Assembly: GCF_004138295.1 (NCBI RefSeq) | Contig: NZ_SCFM01000002.1 | Coordinates: 212,138-276,137 of the forward strand | Direction of reading: 5' to 3' | Source: Ectobacillus funiculus | GTDB lineage: Bacteria; Bacillota; Bacilli; Bacillales; Bacillaceae_G | DNA: 64,000 nt | Shown here: positions 8,375 to 17,910 of the stretch, in pieces | How the letters are laid out: the number at the start of each line of letters is the position of its first letter | Position numbering within the stretch: the stretch's first letter is position 1 | Notes under the pieces: model-generated | The model's database searches: none | The model's input: the letters and a program-made list of their open reading frames with translations, nothing else | Told to the model about the DNA's origin: nothing | Position numbers and translations under genes: made by a program

Positions 8375-9577
8375 ATGTTAAACGGTGAAAAGAAAATTGC
8401 AAGACCACTACGCTGGGGTATGGTTGGCGGAGGCAGACTTGGACAGGTTGGTTATAAACACCGAATCGGGGCACTTCGAGACAATACAGCTTTCCAATTG
8501 GTAGCTGGGGCATTTGATATTGATGCTGCTCGAGGAAAAGCCTTTGGTGTGAACCTTGGTGTTGCTGAAGATCGCTGCTATCCAGATTATAAAACGATGT
8601 TTGCAGAGAAAGCAAAGCGTGAAGATGGTCTTGAGGTTGTATCCATTGCGACTCCGAACGGTACGCATTACGAAATTTGTAAGGCTGCATTAAACGCTGG
8701 TTTACATGTTATTTGTGAAAAACCATTGTTTTTTACAAGTGAAGAGGTGCTAGAAATTAAAGCACTAGCTGAGGAAAAAGGCAAAATCCTAGGTGTAACA
8801 TATGGATTCTCTGGTAACCAGCTGCTGCTGCAAATGCGTACAATGGTTGAAAAGGGAGAAATCGGTGATGTGCGATTAGTTGAATTACAGTATACGCATG
8901 GCTTTAATGCCACTGATGCTGGAGACAAATTTAATGATGCACAAAAATGGCGCGTGGATCCTAAAATTGCGGGACCAAGCTATGTGTTAGGTGATCTATC
9001 TACACACACGTACTATATGTCAGAGCTAATTTTGCCGCATATGAAAATCAAAAAGTTATTATGTGATCGTCAAAGCTTTATCAGCAGCCGTGCGCCGCTA
9101 GAGGACAATGCTTACGTTTTAATGCACTATGATAATGGCGCTGTAGGAAGACTTTGGACATCTTCTGTCGATGCAGGCTGCATGGATGGACATCGCATTC
9201 GCATCGTTGGTTCAAAAGCAAGCTTAGAGTGGTGGGACAGCAAGCCAAATGAATTACGATATGAAGTGCAAGGGCAGCCGATTCAAACGTTGATTCGCTC
9301 CATGCCTTACTTAGATGAAAGCTGTAACGAATATGAGCGTTTAGGCGCATTACATCAAGAAGGGCTTTCAGAGTCATGGTCAAATATCTATTTGAAATTT
9401 GCAATTGCGATTGATGCGAAAATGCGTGGGGATCAAGAAACATTAGATAACCTTGTTTACCCAGATATTAATGCGGGACTAGAAGGCGTTCGCTGGATTG
9501 AAAATTGTGTACGCTCTGCAGATCAGGGAGCAGTTTGGGTGGATTTTGAGAATAGCAAAGAAACTTTGTTAGTGTGA
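8375..9577 (+). CDS. Gfo/Idh/MocA-family NAD(P)-dependent oxidoreductase
   Basis: The 400-residue protein starts with a Rossmann nucleotide-binding segment (WGMVGGGRLGQVG), followed by VSIATPNGTHYE and the family motif VICEKPLFF. The C-terminal substrate domain contains GPSYVLGDLSTHTYY, where an Asp and His commonly take part in catalysis. The length and pattern fit inositol dehydrogenase-like enzymes that oxidise a hydroxyl of a cyclitol or sugar. It lies 100 bases after the TIM-barrel gene with its own strong ribosome binding site (GAGGAGAGAGG) and is probably cotranscribed with it. Confidence 0.88.
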   Translation: MLNGEKKIARPLRWGMVGGGRLGQVGYKHRIGALRDNTAFQLVAGAFDIDAARGKAFGVNLGVAEDRCYPDYKTMFAEKAKREDGLEVVSIATPNGTHYEICKAALNAGLHVICEKPLFFTSEEVLEIKALAEEKGKILGVTYGFSGNQLLLQMRTMVEKGEIGDVRLVELQYTHGFNATDAGDKFNDAQKWRVDPKIAGPSYVLGDLSTHTYYMSELILPHMKIKKLLCDRQSFISSRAPLEDNAYVLMHYDNGAVGRLWTSSVDAGCMDGHRIRIVGSKASLEWWDSKPNELRYEVQGQPIQTLIRSMPYLDESCNEYERLGALHQEGLSESWSNIYLKFAIAIDAKMRGDQETLDNLVYPDINAGLEGVRWIENCVRSADQGAVWVDFENSKETLLV

Positions 9578-9942
9578 AAAAATTCTTGAATTGAGTTAGT
9601 ATCAAAAATTTAGTTAGCATCAAAATGGATTGAAAAGGTACTCTTTTACAAAGAATAGTTTAAACTACACTTTAAGCTAGACTCTAAAAGGATCAAGAGG
9701 ACCAATTATAAAACGAATGCTCTTTCAGAAACCTGTCAAATGGCTTTTGCTCTATATGGGTAAAAGCCATCTCCTTAATTATTTCTGAATATACAACTAT
9801 TTTTGGTTTGAAAGGAAAAATCACAGGAGCATTGCATGTCCTCTAAAAATCCATGTAGCTTATTAGGAGGCTTCATTTAAAAGGGAAAACAATGTAAATG
9901 CTTTAAAGGTCATGCTACTAACTAATAAGGAGGAAATTTAAT
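9578..9942. other. Spacer between dehydrogenase and transporter genes
   Basis: No gene seen. A perfect 9-bp hairpin (ATGGCTTTT 9741-9749 with AAAAGCCAT 9763-9771) has no T-tract and is of unknown role. An AGGAGG at 9866 is not followed by an open frame of any length. Confidence 0.4.
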
Positions 9943-11361
9943 ATGGGGAATGCTAGAGTTTCTGATCATTACCCAGTTCAACCAGAACCTGCTGGGAAAA
10001 AGGATCCGAAAAAGTTCTTGAAATTAGTTACTATTGTATCAACTTTTGGCGGGTTATTATTCGGGTATGATACAGGAGTTATTAATGGTGCACTTCCATT
10101 TATGGCCAGACCTGACCAATTAAATTTAAACCCCTTCACGGAAGGCTTAGTAGCAAGTTCTTTAGTATTAGGTGCTGCTTTTGGTTCCATATTTGGCGGG
10201 CGCTTATCGGATAGTCAAGGACGCAGGAAGGTTATTTTGTATCTTGCAATCTTGTTTTTCTTTTCTGCAGCAGGCTGCGTGATAGCACCAAATATGACTG
10301 TAATGGTTATGTTCCGTTTTCTATTGGGACTTGCTGTCGGTGGTGCTTCTGTAGTGGTTCCATCCTATCTTGCTGAAATGTCTCCTGCAGACAGGCGTGG
10401 TGTTTTGGTTACGCAAAACGAATTGATGATTGTTACTGGACAGTTTCTTGCTTACGTATGTAATGCAGTGCTTGGAAATGTTTTTGGTGAGGCAGGACAT
10501 GTATGGCGTTACATGTTAGTCATTGCAACATTGCCAGCTGTGGCGCTTTGGATTGGCGTACTGATTCTGCCTGAAAGTCCTCGATGGTTAGCATCAAAAG
10601 GAAAACTGGCTGAAGCATTGAAGATCCTTCAAAAAATTCGCAGTGAAAGTATTGCTGAGCAGGAACTAAAAGAAATTAAAGAACATATTTCAGAGGATCA
10701 AAATATAGAAAAAATCAGTTTCAAAGATCTAGGAACACCTTGGATTCGCCGTATTGTGATTCTTGGAATTACGATTGGATCTATATCACAATTAGTCGGT
10801 ATCAATTCGATTATGTACTATGGAACACAAATTCTTGAAAATTCCGGTTTTGGAACAAAAACAGCCTTAATTGCAAACGTAGCAAATGGATTAATTGCCG
10901 TTGTTGCCGTTATTGTTGGTATATCTCTACTGCATAAAGTGAATAGACGACCAATGCTACTTACAGGGTTAATAGGTGTAACCGTGGCGCTTATCACTAT
11001 TGGCATTTCCGCTTCAGTACTTGAGGGATCCCCAATGCTGCCATATGTAGTATTAGCCATGACAGTAATCTATTTAGCCTTTTTCCAAGGAGCGATTGGT
11101 CCTATGGTATGGCTCATACTTGCTGAAATCTTCCCTGTTCGTTTACGTGGGATCGGTATGGGAATGGCCGTTTTGTTCTTATGGCTCTGCAACTTTTTAG
11201 TAGGATTATTCTTCCCAGTTCTTTTAGACGGAATCGGACTTTCAGCAACATTCTTCTTATTTGCTATATTCGGTATTGCGGGAATCATCTATGTAGTGAA
11301 AGCTTTACCAGAAACTAGAGGCCTATCATTAGAACAAATAGAGGCTAACTTTAGAAAGTAA
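9943..11361 (+). CDS. Sugar-porter MFS transporter, IolT-like
   Basis: The 472-residue protein has twelve predicted membrane segments and the sugar-porter signatures GGLLFGYDTGVINGA, GGRLSDSQGRRK, RFLLGLAVGGASVVVPSYLAEMSPADRRG, PESPRWL and LPETRG near the end. This is the family of IolT, AraE, XylE and similar proton symporters; IolT-type myo-inositol uptake is the nearest guess from the neighbouring dehydrogenase. The start is ATG 9943 behind AAGGAGG. A terminator follows. Confidence 0.88.
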   Translation: MGNARVSDHYPVQPEPAGKKDPKKFLKLVTIVSTFGGLLFGYDTGVINGALPFMARPDQLNLNPFTEGLVASSLVLGAAFGSIFGGRLSDSQGRRKVILYLAILFFFSAAGCVIAPNMTVMVMFRFLLGLAVGGASVVVPSYLAEMSPADRRGVLVTQNELMIVTGQFLAYVCNAVLGNVFGEAGHVWRYMLVIATLPAVALWIGVLILPESPRWLASKGKLAEALKILQKIRSESIAEQELKEIKEHISEDQNIEKISFKDLGTPWIRRIVILGITIGSISQLVGINSIMYYGTQILENSGFGTKTALIANVANGLIAVVAVIVGISLLHKVNRRPMLLTGLIGVTVALITIGISASVLEGSPMLPYVVLAMTVIYLAFFQGAIGPMVWLILAEIFPVRLRGIGMGMAVLFLWLCNFLVGLFFPVLLDGIGLSATFFLFAIFGIAGIIYVVKALPETRGLSLEQIEANFRK

Positions 11362-11391
11362 GATAGCAGGACTGGCTGGAGTTGGCTAGGG

Positions 11392-11434
11392 AAAGTCCAT
11401 ACAAACGCATTTATAAGCGTGTGTATGGACTTTT
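11392..11434 (+). terminator. Intrinsic terminator after the sugar transporter
   Basis: AAAGTCCATACA and TGTATGGACTTTT pair with an inner CGC/GCG extension, ending in TTTTAATTT. Confidence 0.85.
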
Positions 11435-11672
11435 AATTTGAATTAGATGAAGAGTATGCCTTCATTAAAAGCAAAGGATTTAAAAATGAGAAAGTTGTAT
11501 TGTCTGTTAATCAGAATTGAAGAGATGATAACCCACAGGGGGATGTATTAACGATTACTGAACAAATATATGTGTTCAACCCAAGAAAAAGCTAAAACGA
11601 TCAATGAAAAGATGGATCGAATATCCCTAATACACCTATCTAGATTGGTTAGGGGAAAGGGGGACCTAATAC

Positions 11673-12705
11673 ATGAAACCTACAATTTATAATGTTGCAG
11701 AAAAGGCAGGGGTTTCCATATCTACTGTGTCAAAGGTTATGAATAATCAGCCGGTTAGAAAGGAAACAAAACAAAAGGTTTTAGAAGCAGCCAAGGAACT
11801 GAACTATAAGCCGAGTATCCTTGCATCGGCATTAACAGGTAAGCGGACATCTACAATAGGTTTTTTAGCACCAGATATATCTAATCCTTCAATTGCAGAA
11901 ATGGCACGAGCAGTAGAGGACTTTGCACTTGAGCACGGCTTTAACCTTGTTATTTGTAGTACTGATTTTAAATCAGAGAAAGAAGACAGTTACGTATCAT
12001 TATTAAGGCAGAAACGTGTGGATGGACTTATCTTGGCAGGGGGTTTCAGAAATAGAGGGATCATTTCTGAGTTAATAAAAGAAGCGGTTCCAGTCATACT
12101 CCTTTCTGAATATTATCCAGCATCCAGCGTGTCCTATTAATGCTGTAACTGTTAATAACTTCATAGGAGGGTATGAGATAGCTACCCATTTAATTTCCCT
12201 TGGTCATACAAGAATCGCAGTGATTGCGGAAGAGAACTCGAGCAGTCAGGAGCATATTCGTGGATACAGGAAGGTATTACAGGATCATAATATAAGGGCC
12301 CGTGAGGACTTAATTGTTATAAGTGATTCAAGTGCAGAACATGCGCGGTGTTTAGCAGGAGGTTTGTTAGGTTCTTTACATCCGCCTACTGCCATTATTA
12401 CTTGTAATGACGTATTAGCGATAGGCACTCTTCTGGGAGCGCGAGAAAAAAATATGAAAATTCCTGAGAATCTCTCTATTACGGGGTTCGGCAACACTTT
12501 GTTATCTAAGAACAGTAACCCTCCTTTAACAACAGTTGAAATCCCGATTCAGAGTATGTGTTCACTAGCTGTAGATTTGCTTGTAGAAGAAATAGAGAAA
12601 AGAAGCAAAGGGAAGCAAGCGGTTTTAATGTTACCTAAGTTAATCATTCAAAAGTCAACTGGAGTATGTTTAGTGAATGATCTGAATAAAGAAGATGTAT
12701 CATAA
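11673..12705 (+). pseudogene. LacI-family regulator with a single frameshift
   Basis: The first 155 codons encode a typical LacI DNA-binding domain (TIYNVAEKAGVSISTVSKVMNN) and the start of the sugar-binding domain, ending at a stop at 12140. The rest continues in another frame: CPINAVTVNNFIGGYEIATHL, then SLGHTRIAVIAEE, ITCNDVLAIG and ENLSITGFG, up to 12705. The switch is near 12125-12135 and needs one base removed or two added. Joined, the protein has the normal length of about 340 residues. It probably regulated the adjacent sugar genes. A sequencing error is possible, but the next gene is also broken. Confidence 0.85.
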
Positions 12706-12754
12706 AACGATTAGTATGTTGTAAAACTGCGAAACTTTAATAGCAAGGAGACAA

Positions 12755-13211
12755 ATGATGAGAGGGAAGTGGTACATTCTATTAATTGGTGCGCTGTTTT
12801 TAGTCATTGTAATAGGCTACATAGTCAAGTTCCATGGGGCAGGTGATAAACCTAAAGTAGTCGTTGTTTTACAAGACCAAGATCCACAGTATTGGAATAT
12901 TGTAAAAGCAGGAGCGGAAAAGGGATTTCGAGATTTTGATATAGATGGTAAAGTTATTGTACCGAGTAACGAATTAAAAAAAGATGTATTAGAGCGTACA
13001 TTAAAAGGGATACTTAACGAGCATCCGGATGTATTAGTTGTTTCTCCCGATGGATCACCTGCTGTTAGGTCTATTTTAGAGAAATTTATTGAAAATATTA
13101 AAGGTGATAAAGGGAGAAGATGTTAAAAGAACTATTGATACAGGCGTAGATATTATTAGCAAAGATAATGCGAAGCTGAAATTAGACTTTCTGAGAGAAT
13201 TGTTGAACTAA
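12755..13211 (+). pseudogene. Sugar-binding periplasmic-type protein with internal deletion
   Basis: The N-terminus has a membrane anchor (YILLIGALFLVIVIGYIV) and the first lobe of a ribose/galactose-type binding protein (KPKVVVVLQDQDPQYWNIVKAG, HPDVLVVSPDG). The frame then stops at 13126. A shifted frame continues with GEDVKRTIDTGVDIISKDNA and DFLRELLN to a stop at 13211, which is the usual C-terminal tail of this family. The roughly 150-200 residues normally between these parts are absent, so this is a deletion remnant. It may have been a sensor or uptake component for the neighbouring sugar system. Confidence 0.75.
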
Positions 13212-13740
13212 AATGTTATTATCAGAAGTTGTTAATAAAATAATTTATTATATATTATGGAAACGAAGTGTGTTGGATGAGAAAGAAGACAAACGCACCA
13301 CATGTCCATCAAATTAAAGAAGGAAGATGCCTCCAGAACGAGAAATTGTATGTAAGTTGCTAATTTTTTCGTTTTGAAGGGTATTTTTTTACTATCAGCA
13401 GATAACATCATATCTTTTAGTTTAACACAATGGATCAATAACCCAGATAAAGATTTGTTCTCCGGTAATGGTTGCAAGAGTTGAACAATAAACCTCAAAG
13501 GACTTGATACTCTCCAAGTTCTTTTTGGTGTAGAAAAAAACCATCAGTGTTCCGACTATTAAACTAAAGCTGAACTATTGGTTCGTAACACGTTAAAAAT
13601 CATTTAGAGTGAGTGAAGATGGACTCTATAGAAATAGGACGATACAAACCTTCTTCCTTTCAACTATTAAAATTGAAAAAATATCAAGTATTCCTATTTT
13701 ATTATGTGAACAGTATAATCGAAAATGGGAGATGAGATAA
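13212..13740. other. Region without a recognisable gene
   Basis: An 88-codon minus-strand frame (13232-13498) has no ribosome binding site and no recognised family. The rest is AT-rich with no clear structure. It probably contains the promoter of the DUF4317 gene. Confidence 0.4.
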
Positions 13741-14901
13741 ATGAATAAAAAAGACCTTGCTAATATCCGAAAGCAATTTAAATTAGACAATCATCTTATG
13801 AAAATTCGAGAAATCCTAAATGTTTATGTAAAGAAAGAATCCGGTGAGATTTACCATCAAGTCAGTCAACCGTTTCAAATGCTAGAACAGGAAGCACAAG
13901 AATTATTTTTAGCAAACTTTAAAAAAGTTTTGACAGGTCATCTTGATGCCAAACTTTTTGAATTGAAATTTCAACGCGATGTGGAAGACAGCACACAAAC
14001 TATTCTCTTCGAAGGATTACGAGCAGAATCAACAGAAGATTGGAAAGAAAATATGCTGAAAATCGTCGGGAAAATGTTTGCGCATACTGTTTATGAATTT
14101 GATACAGTGGTGACGTTTATCCGCGGGGAGTATCAAAAGGCGACTAGGAAACGGGATTCAGAATCTGAAGAAGGAGGGGATGATGAGGTTTATTCCAGCG
14201 AGTTTGTCCTTTGCAGTCTCAATAAAACCGATCAGCCGAAAAAAGCGTTGCTGTTTGATTATATTGAGAAAGAATTCAAATCGAATAACGCAGTTGATCC
14301 CATTATTAATTTGACTTCTCCGTTAACTGGTTTTCTGTTTCCTGCTTTTAATGATAATTCGGCAGATGTGAATCATATTATCTATTGTGGGGGGAAAGTG
14401 AATCAACCAGAGGGTTCATTTATAGCAGAAGTTCTCAACTGTGAAGATATTATTACCGCCGTGGAAGAGAAGGACAGCTTCGAACAAATTTTAAAAATAG
14501 TAATGGGAGACGAAGTGGATTCTAAGGTCATTTCTAATGTCTATGAGGAAATCGATAAGATGGTACAGGAGAATGAAGAAAATGAAGAAAGTGAATCTCC
14601 TATGTTGGATTATCGGGACATCGAACGCATCTTAGAGGTAAGCGGCGTCGAAAATGTGGATACCGCCAAAGTGGAACAAGCCTTCAAAAGTGTGGTAGAT
14701 GACGAAAAGCGTGAAATCAAAGCAAGCAGTTTAATACCTAAATCGATTAAGATTGAGACGAAGGTGGCAGATGTATCCGTCAGCCCGAAGGACCTGAAAA
14801 ATGTCCAATATATTACTTACAATGGAAAACGGTGCCTATTAATAGAGATTGATGAAGATGTGGTCGTCGAAGGATTTCGACTGGAAACGAAGACGCTGTA
14901 G
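13741..14901 (+). CDS. DUF4317-family protein
   Basis: The 386-residue soluble, acidic protein begins MNKKDLANIRKQFKLDN, which fits the DUF4317 family found in Firmicutes. No catalytic motif is visible and no membrane segment is present; the function is unknown. The start is preceded by GGGAGATGAGATAA, a modest ribosome binding site. It stands alone between decayed genes. Confidence 0.75.
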   Translation: MNKKDLANIRKQFKLDNHLMKIREILNVYVKKESGEIYHQVSQPFQMLEQEAQELFLANFKKVLTGHLDAKLFELKFQRDVEDSTQTILFEGLRAESTEDWKENMLKIVGKMFAHTVYEFDTVVTFIRGEYQKATRKRDSESEEGGDDEVYSSEFVLCSLNKTDQPKKALLFDYIEKEFKSNNAVDPIINLTSPLTGFLFPAFNDNSADVNHIIYCGGKVNQPEGSFIAEVLNCEDIITAVEEKDSFEQILKIVMGDEVDSKVISNVYEEIDKMVQENEENEESESPMLDYRDIERILEVSGVENVDTAKVEQAFKSVVDDEKREIKASSLIPKSIKIETKVADVSVSPKDLKNVQYITYNGKRCLLIEIDEDVVVEGFRLETKTL

Positions 14902-14976
14902 TGGATTTTGGGGGACAGTTTTCTTGATCCCCTACAATATATTAATGAATTTTAGTTGGTTCTCTACAAGTGGTAG

Positions 14977-15264
14977 GTGCCAACTATTTTTGTTTTAGGA
15001 CTGGTTCAGTACAATTCTGATCTTTTGATACAGATGGACTTCGATAGAATGGAACAAGTTTTTGTTAATTTAATAAACAATGCCATTCAAGCTATGGATA
15101 AAAATGGTGATATTACGATTCGATTGTTAAAAGTTGAGAATAAAGCGGTTGTTGAGGTTAGTGATATGGGTGTAGGTATAGAAGAGGCAGAGCTGAAAAA
15201 AATCTTTAGTCCATTCTATACGACGAAATCTGATGGAACGCTTTTTTCATTAAAATCGAATTGA
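14977..15264 (+). pseudogene. Histidine kinase ATPase-domain fragment
   Basis: Only the start of a HATPase_c domain remains: the N-box FVNLINNAIQAM, the G1 box VSDMGVGI and the F-box IFSPFYTTK. The frame then diverges after TTKSDG and stops; the G2 box and the sensor and dimerisation parts are missing. The upstream bases show no kinase sequence or good ribosome binding site. It is a remnant of a sensor kinase resembling sporulation or nitrogen-type kinases. Confidence 0.75.
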
Positions 15265-15361
15265 CAGCATAGCAGGAAAATGGGATTTATTAGCATGGCA
15301 GTCAGTTCCTTTACAAGCATATTGTAACCGCATTTTGTACATCTATACATTTCCTTCCTTA

Positions 15362-15403
15362 TGTACCGCTTCATCAAAAATGTGTACCGCTTCATCAAAA
15401 ATG
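15362..15403. repeat. Perfect tandem duplication of a 21-bp unit
   Basis: The unit TGTACCGCTTCATCAAAAATG occurs twice without a gap. It lies in the non-coding stretch before the permease gene. Confidence 0.9.
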
Positions 15404-15470
15404 GGAAGCATGGGCAAACTTCATACATAAACATCTTTTTCGTAGCAGCAGTATGAGGGAGGAATTTAGT

Positions 15471-16838
15471 ATGTCCTGTACACCTGGTAGCAATCAGGAG
15501 CAGAGTGGGAAGGATTTAAAGTGGTGGCAGTTGTCACTTATTGGGGTAGGCTGTACGATTGGGACCGGTTTTTTCCTAGGTTCGAGCGTAGGGATTAAAA
15601 TTGGTGGTCCATCCATTATTATTGCATTTATTTTAGCTGGTCTCGGTACGTATATCGTATTTGAGGCGCTTGCAAAAATGACTGTTCAAGATCCGCAAAA
15701 AGGTTCTTTCCGGACATATGCAAGAAAAGCCTTTGGTCATTGGGCTGGCTTTAGCAATGGTTGGGTATATTGGTCTTCCGAGCTGTTGATTATGGGGAGT
15801 CAGCTCACAGCCCTTGGCATTTTTTCACGGTATTGGTTTCCGAAGATACCTCTTTGGATGTTTGCGGCTGGGTATGGTGTGTTAGGGCTGCTTGTGATTT
15901 TTATTGGCATGAAGGCATTTGAGCGCTTGGAGAATATTTTTGCAGTATTGAAGGTAATTGCGATACTTTGCTTTATCGTCATTGCAGTATTAGCTATTTT
16001 CGGTATTATTCATGGAGGAGAAGAGTATAAACCAAATGTTCCAAATAATATGACGGAGCTTTTTCCACTCGGGATGAAAGGGCTGTGGTCTTCCTTTATT
16101 TATGCGTTCTATGCTTTTGGCGGCATTGAAGTGATGGGTTTAATGTCCATGCAGCTAAAGGAGCAAAAGGATGCGCCGAAGTCTGGGAAAGTAATGCTTC
16201 TAATTTTGACGGTTATTTATGTGATATCAATGGGATTGGCATTAACAATGGTGCCGTGGAAGGAATTTAATACAAAAGAAAGCCCATTTGTTATCGCACT
16301 GCATGATTACCATTTGCCGTATATTCCGTTTATTTTCAACTCGGTTTTAATTGCGGCCGGTTTTTCAACGATGGTTGCATCGCTTTTTGCGGTGACTAAT
16401 GTGATGATGAACCTCGCAGAGGACGGGGATGCACCTGCTGTATTTGCGAAGAAGGGGAAGCGCGGGATTTCTTTTCCATCATTGGCACTCACAGCTGGAG
16501 GGCTTGTTGCCTCCATTGTTGTTGCACTGTTATTGCCGAAAGAGATTTATGAATATTTGACAACAGCAGCAGGTTTAATGCTTTTGTATACATGGTTTTT
16601 GATTCTCCTTTCCTGCAGGCGGTTAGTGGATCAGAGTGGATTGGATAAGGTGAAAAATTTGATTGGCTTGCTGCTCATTTTAATTGCGATTAGCGGTACG
16701 CTTTGGAAACCAGAGACGAGACCAGGTTTTTTTGTGAGCCTTTTATTTGTTGTGATCATTGCGTTAGCTACTTTAAAAATGCGTTCGATTTGGAAGAAAA
16801 AAGGGGAGAAAGCTTCTCCCGAGTCAAAGCGTATGTAA
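15471..16838 (+). CDS. APC-family amino-acid permease
   Basis: The 455-residue protein has about twelve membrane segments and the N-terminal APC motif LSLIGVGCTIGTGFFLGSS, with SFIYAFYAFGGIEVMG in the middle. It resembles Bacillus amino-acid/GABA permeases; the substrate is unknown. I use ATG 15471 because GAGGGAGG lies eight bases upstream; the in-frame ATG at 15453 overlaps that site. It converges with the LysE gene with only five bases between the stops. Confidence 0.88.
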   Translation: MSCTPGSNQEQSGKDLKWWQLSLIGVGCTIGTGFFLGSSVGIKIGGPSIIIAFILAGLGTYIVFEALAKMTVQDPQKGSFRTYARKAFGHWAGFSNGWVYWSSELLIMGSQLTALGIFSRYWFPKIPLWMFAAGYGVLGLLVIFIGMKAFERLENIFAVLKVIAILCFIVIAVLAIFGIIHGGEEYKPNVPNNMTELFPLGMKGLWSSFIYAFYAFGGIEVMGLMSMQLKEQKDAPKSGKVMLLILTVIYVISMGLALTMVPWKEFNTKESPFVIALHDYHLPYIPFIFNSVLIAAGFSTMVASLFAVTNVMMNLAEDGDAPAVFAKKGKRGISFPSLALTAGGLVASIVVALLLPKEIYEYLTTAAGLMLLYTWFLILLSCRRLVDQSGLDKVKNLIGLLLILIAISGTLWKPETRPGFFVSLLFVVIIALATLKMRSIWKKKGEKASPESKRM

Positions 16839-16843
16839 TTTTT

Positions 16844-17470
16844 TTATTGGAAAAGCAGTGTATATGCTTGAAATCCAAAGTATACTCCAAAGCCGATGAG
16901 GGAAAGACCTGATACAATCGAGATAAAGGAAAGAAGAGCAGTTGTTAAAAATCTTCGAAAGCTGCTGGCGATGGCGGCCATCGTTAAATCCCATAGTAAG
17001 ATACCAATGATCATGGCGCAGCTGTACAGCATAAGTTCATTGGTGCTATAGGAGGCAGCGGTTTTAGCAAGGATAGAGCCGTATATACCGAGCCAAAAGA
17101 GAATGGTTAACGGGTTAGACACTGACATAAAAAAGCCGGATATAAATGACTTAAAAACAGATTCATCAGCTTTTTTTTGGCTTTTTGTAAGTTTGCCTGC
17201 ATTGAGAACACTTTCTATACCCGTATAGGTTAGAACAAAGCAACCGAATAGCCATAGGAACGTTTTCATAAAGGATGTATTTAAAAAATGAGCGACTCCT
17301 AGATAAACTAGCATCATATATAAAACATCTGCCAGCAAGGCTCCTACACCAAGAAGCCAGGCATGCAAAAAGCCGCTTTTAATTCCTTTATCTAATTGTG
17401 CTGCATTAATGGGACCGATTGGTGCCGACAGCGATAATCCTAAGAGGACATAACTAATTAATACACTCAT
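16844..17470 (-). CDS. LysE/RhtB-family amino-acid exporter
   Basis: The 208-residue protein has six predicted membrane segments and the family N-terminus LGLSLSAPIGPINAAQL, plus FFMSVSNPLTILFWLG. Members export basic or other amino acids. The convergent permease next door suggests both take part in amino-acid balance, though they are not cotranscribed. The AGGGGGTGTTGC upstream gives a good ribosome binding site. Confidence 0.88.
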   Translation of the reverse strand: MSVLISYVLLGLSLSAPIGPINAAQLDKGIKSGFLHAWLLGVGALLADVLYMMLVYLGVAHFLNTSFMKTFLWLFGCFVLTYTGIESVLNAGKLTKSQKKADESVFKSFISGFFMSVSNPLTILFWLGIYGSILAKTAASYSTNELMLYSCAMIIGILLWDLTMAAIASSFRRFLTTALLSFISIVSGLSLIGFGVYFGFQAYTLLFQ

Positions 17471-17604
17471 ATACGCAACACCCCCTATGTTCTCATTCGT
17501 TCTTGCTTATTTCTATGCTCGTACACATTGTATTCAGCAAGATGCATTTGTACAACCTATAAAAGCATTTTTTGTTCTATGCTGCTATACAATCGATAGC
17601 TCAT

Positions 17605-17640
17605 AAAAAAAGAAAGCCGCTATTTGGAGGCTTTCTTTTT
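17605..17640. terminator. Bidirectional terminator
   Basis: AAAGAAAGCC and GGCTTTCTTT pair around a short loop, with A and T runs on either side. On the minus strand it would serve the gene at 17856-18320, whose stop codon is now separated from it by two repeat copies. Confidence 0.8.
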
Positions 17641-17776
17641 TACACTTTAAGAAAATATAAATTTCCAGCTAGAAGCAAACTCGGCGTAGTAGGGAATTTT
17701 AGAAAAAAAGTGTAAGTGCAACTACGCCTCTGTCTTTGCCCGAAAGCAGGACTTGCCAATCGACGGGTTTTCTTTA
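17640..17776 (+). repeat. Dispersed repeat, copy R3 (full)
   Basis: Begins TTACACTTTAAG directly after the terminator T-run and ends CGACGGGTTTTCTTTA. The right hairpin is degraded (CTTGCC-AATC-GACGGG). Confidence 0.9.
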
Positions 17777-17910
17777 CACTGTAGGAAAGTATAAATTTCC
17801 AGCGAGAAGTAAATTCGACGTAGTCGGAAGTTTTAGGAATACAGTGTAAGTGCAACTACGCCTCTGTCTTCGCCCAAGGGCAAGGCTCGCCAGTCGGCGA
17901 GTTTTCTTTA
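17774..17910 (+). repeat. Dispersed repeat, copy R4 (full), in tandem with R3
   Basis: Begins TTACACTGTAGG, sharing TTA with the end of R3, and ends GGCGAGTTTTCTTTA. Left arms TTACACTGTA/TACAGTGTAA and right hairpin CTCGCC/GGCGAG are perfect. It encodes the last residues of the minus-strand gene at 17856. Confidence 0.92.

Noticed and set aside
13232..13498. 88-codon minus-strand frame
   Set aside because: No ribosome binding site and no similarity to a known family; left as unassigned intergenic sequence.
15216..15434. 72-codon minus-strand frame with a CxxC pair
   Set aside because: The frame spans the 21-bp tandem duplication, has no ribosome binding site and only one CxxC; too weak to call a zinc protein.
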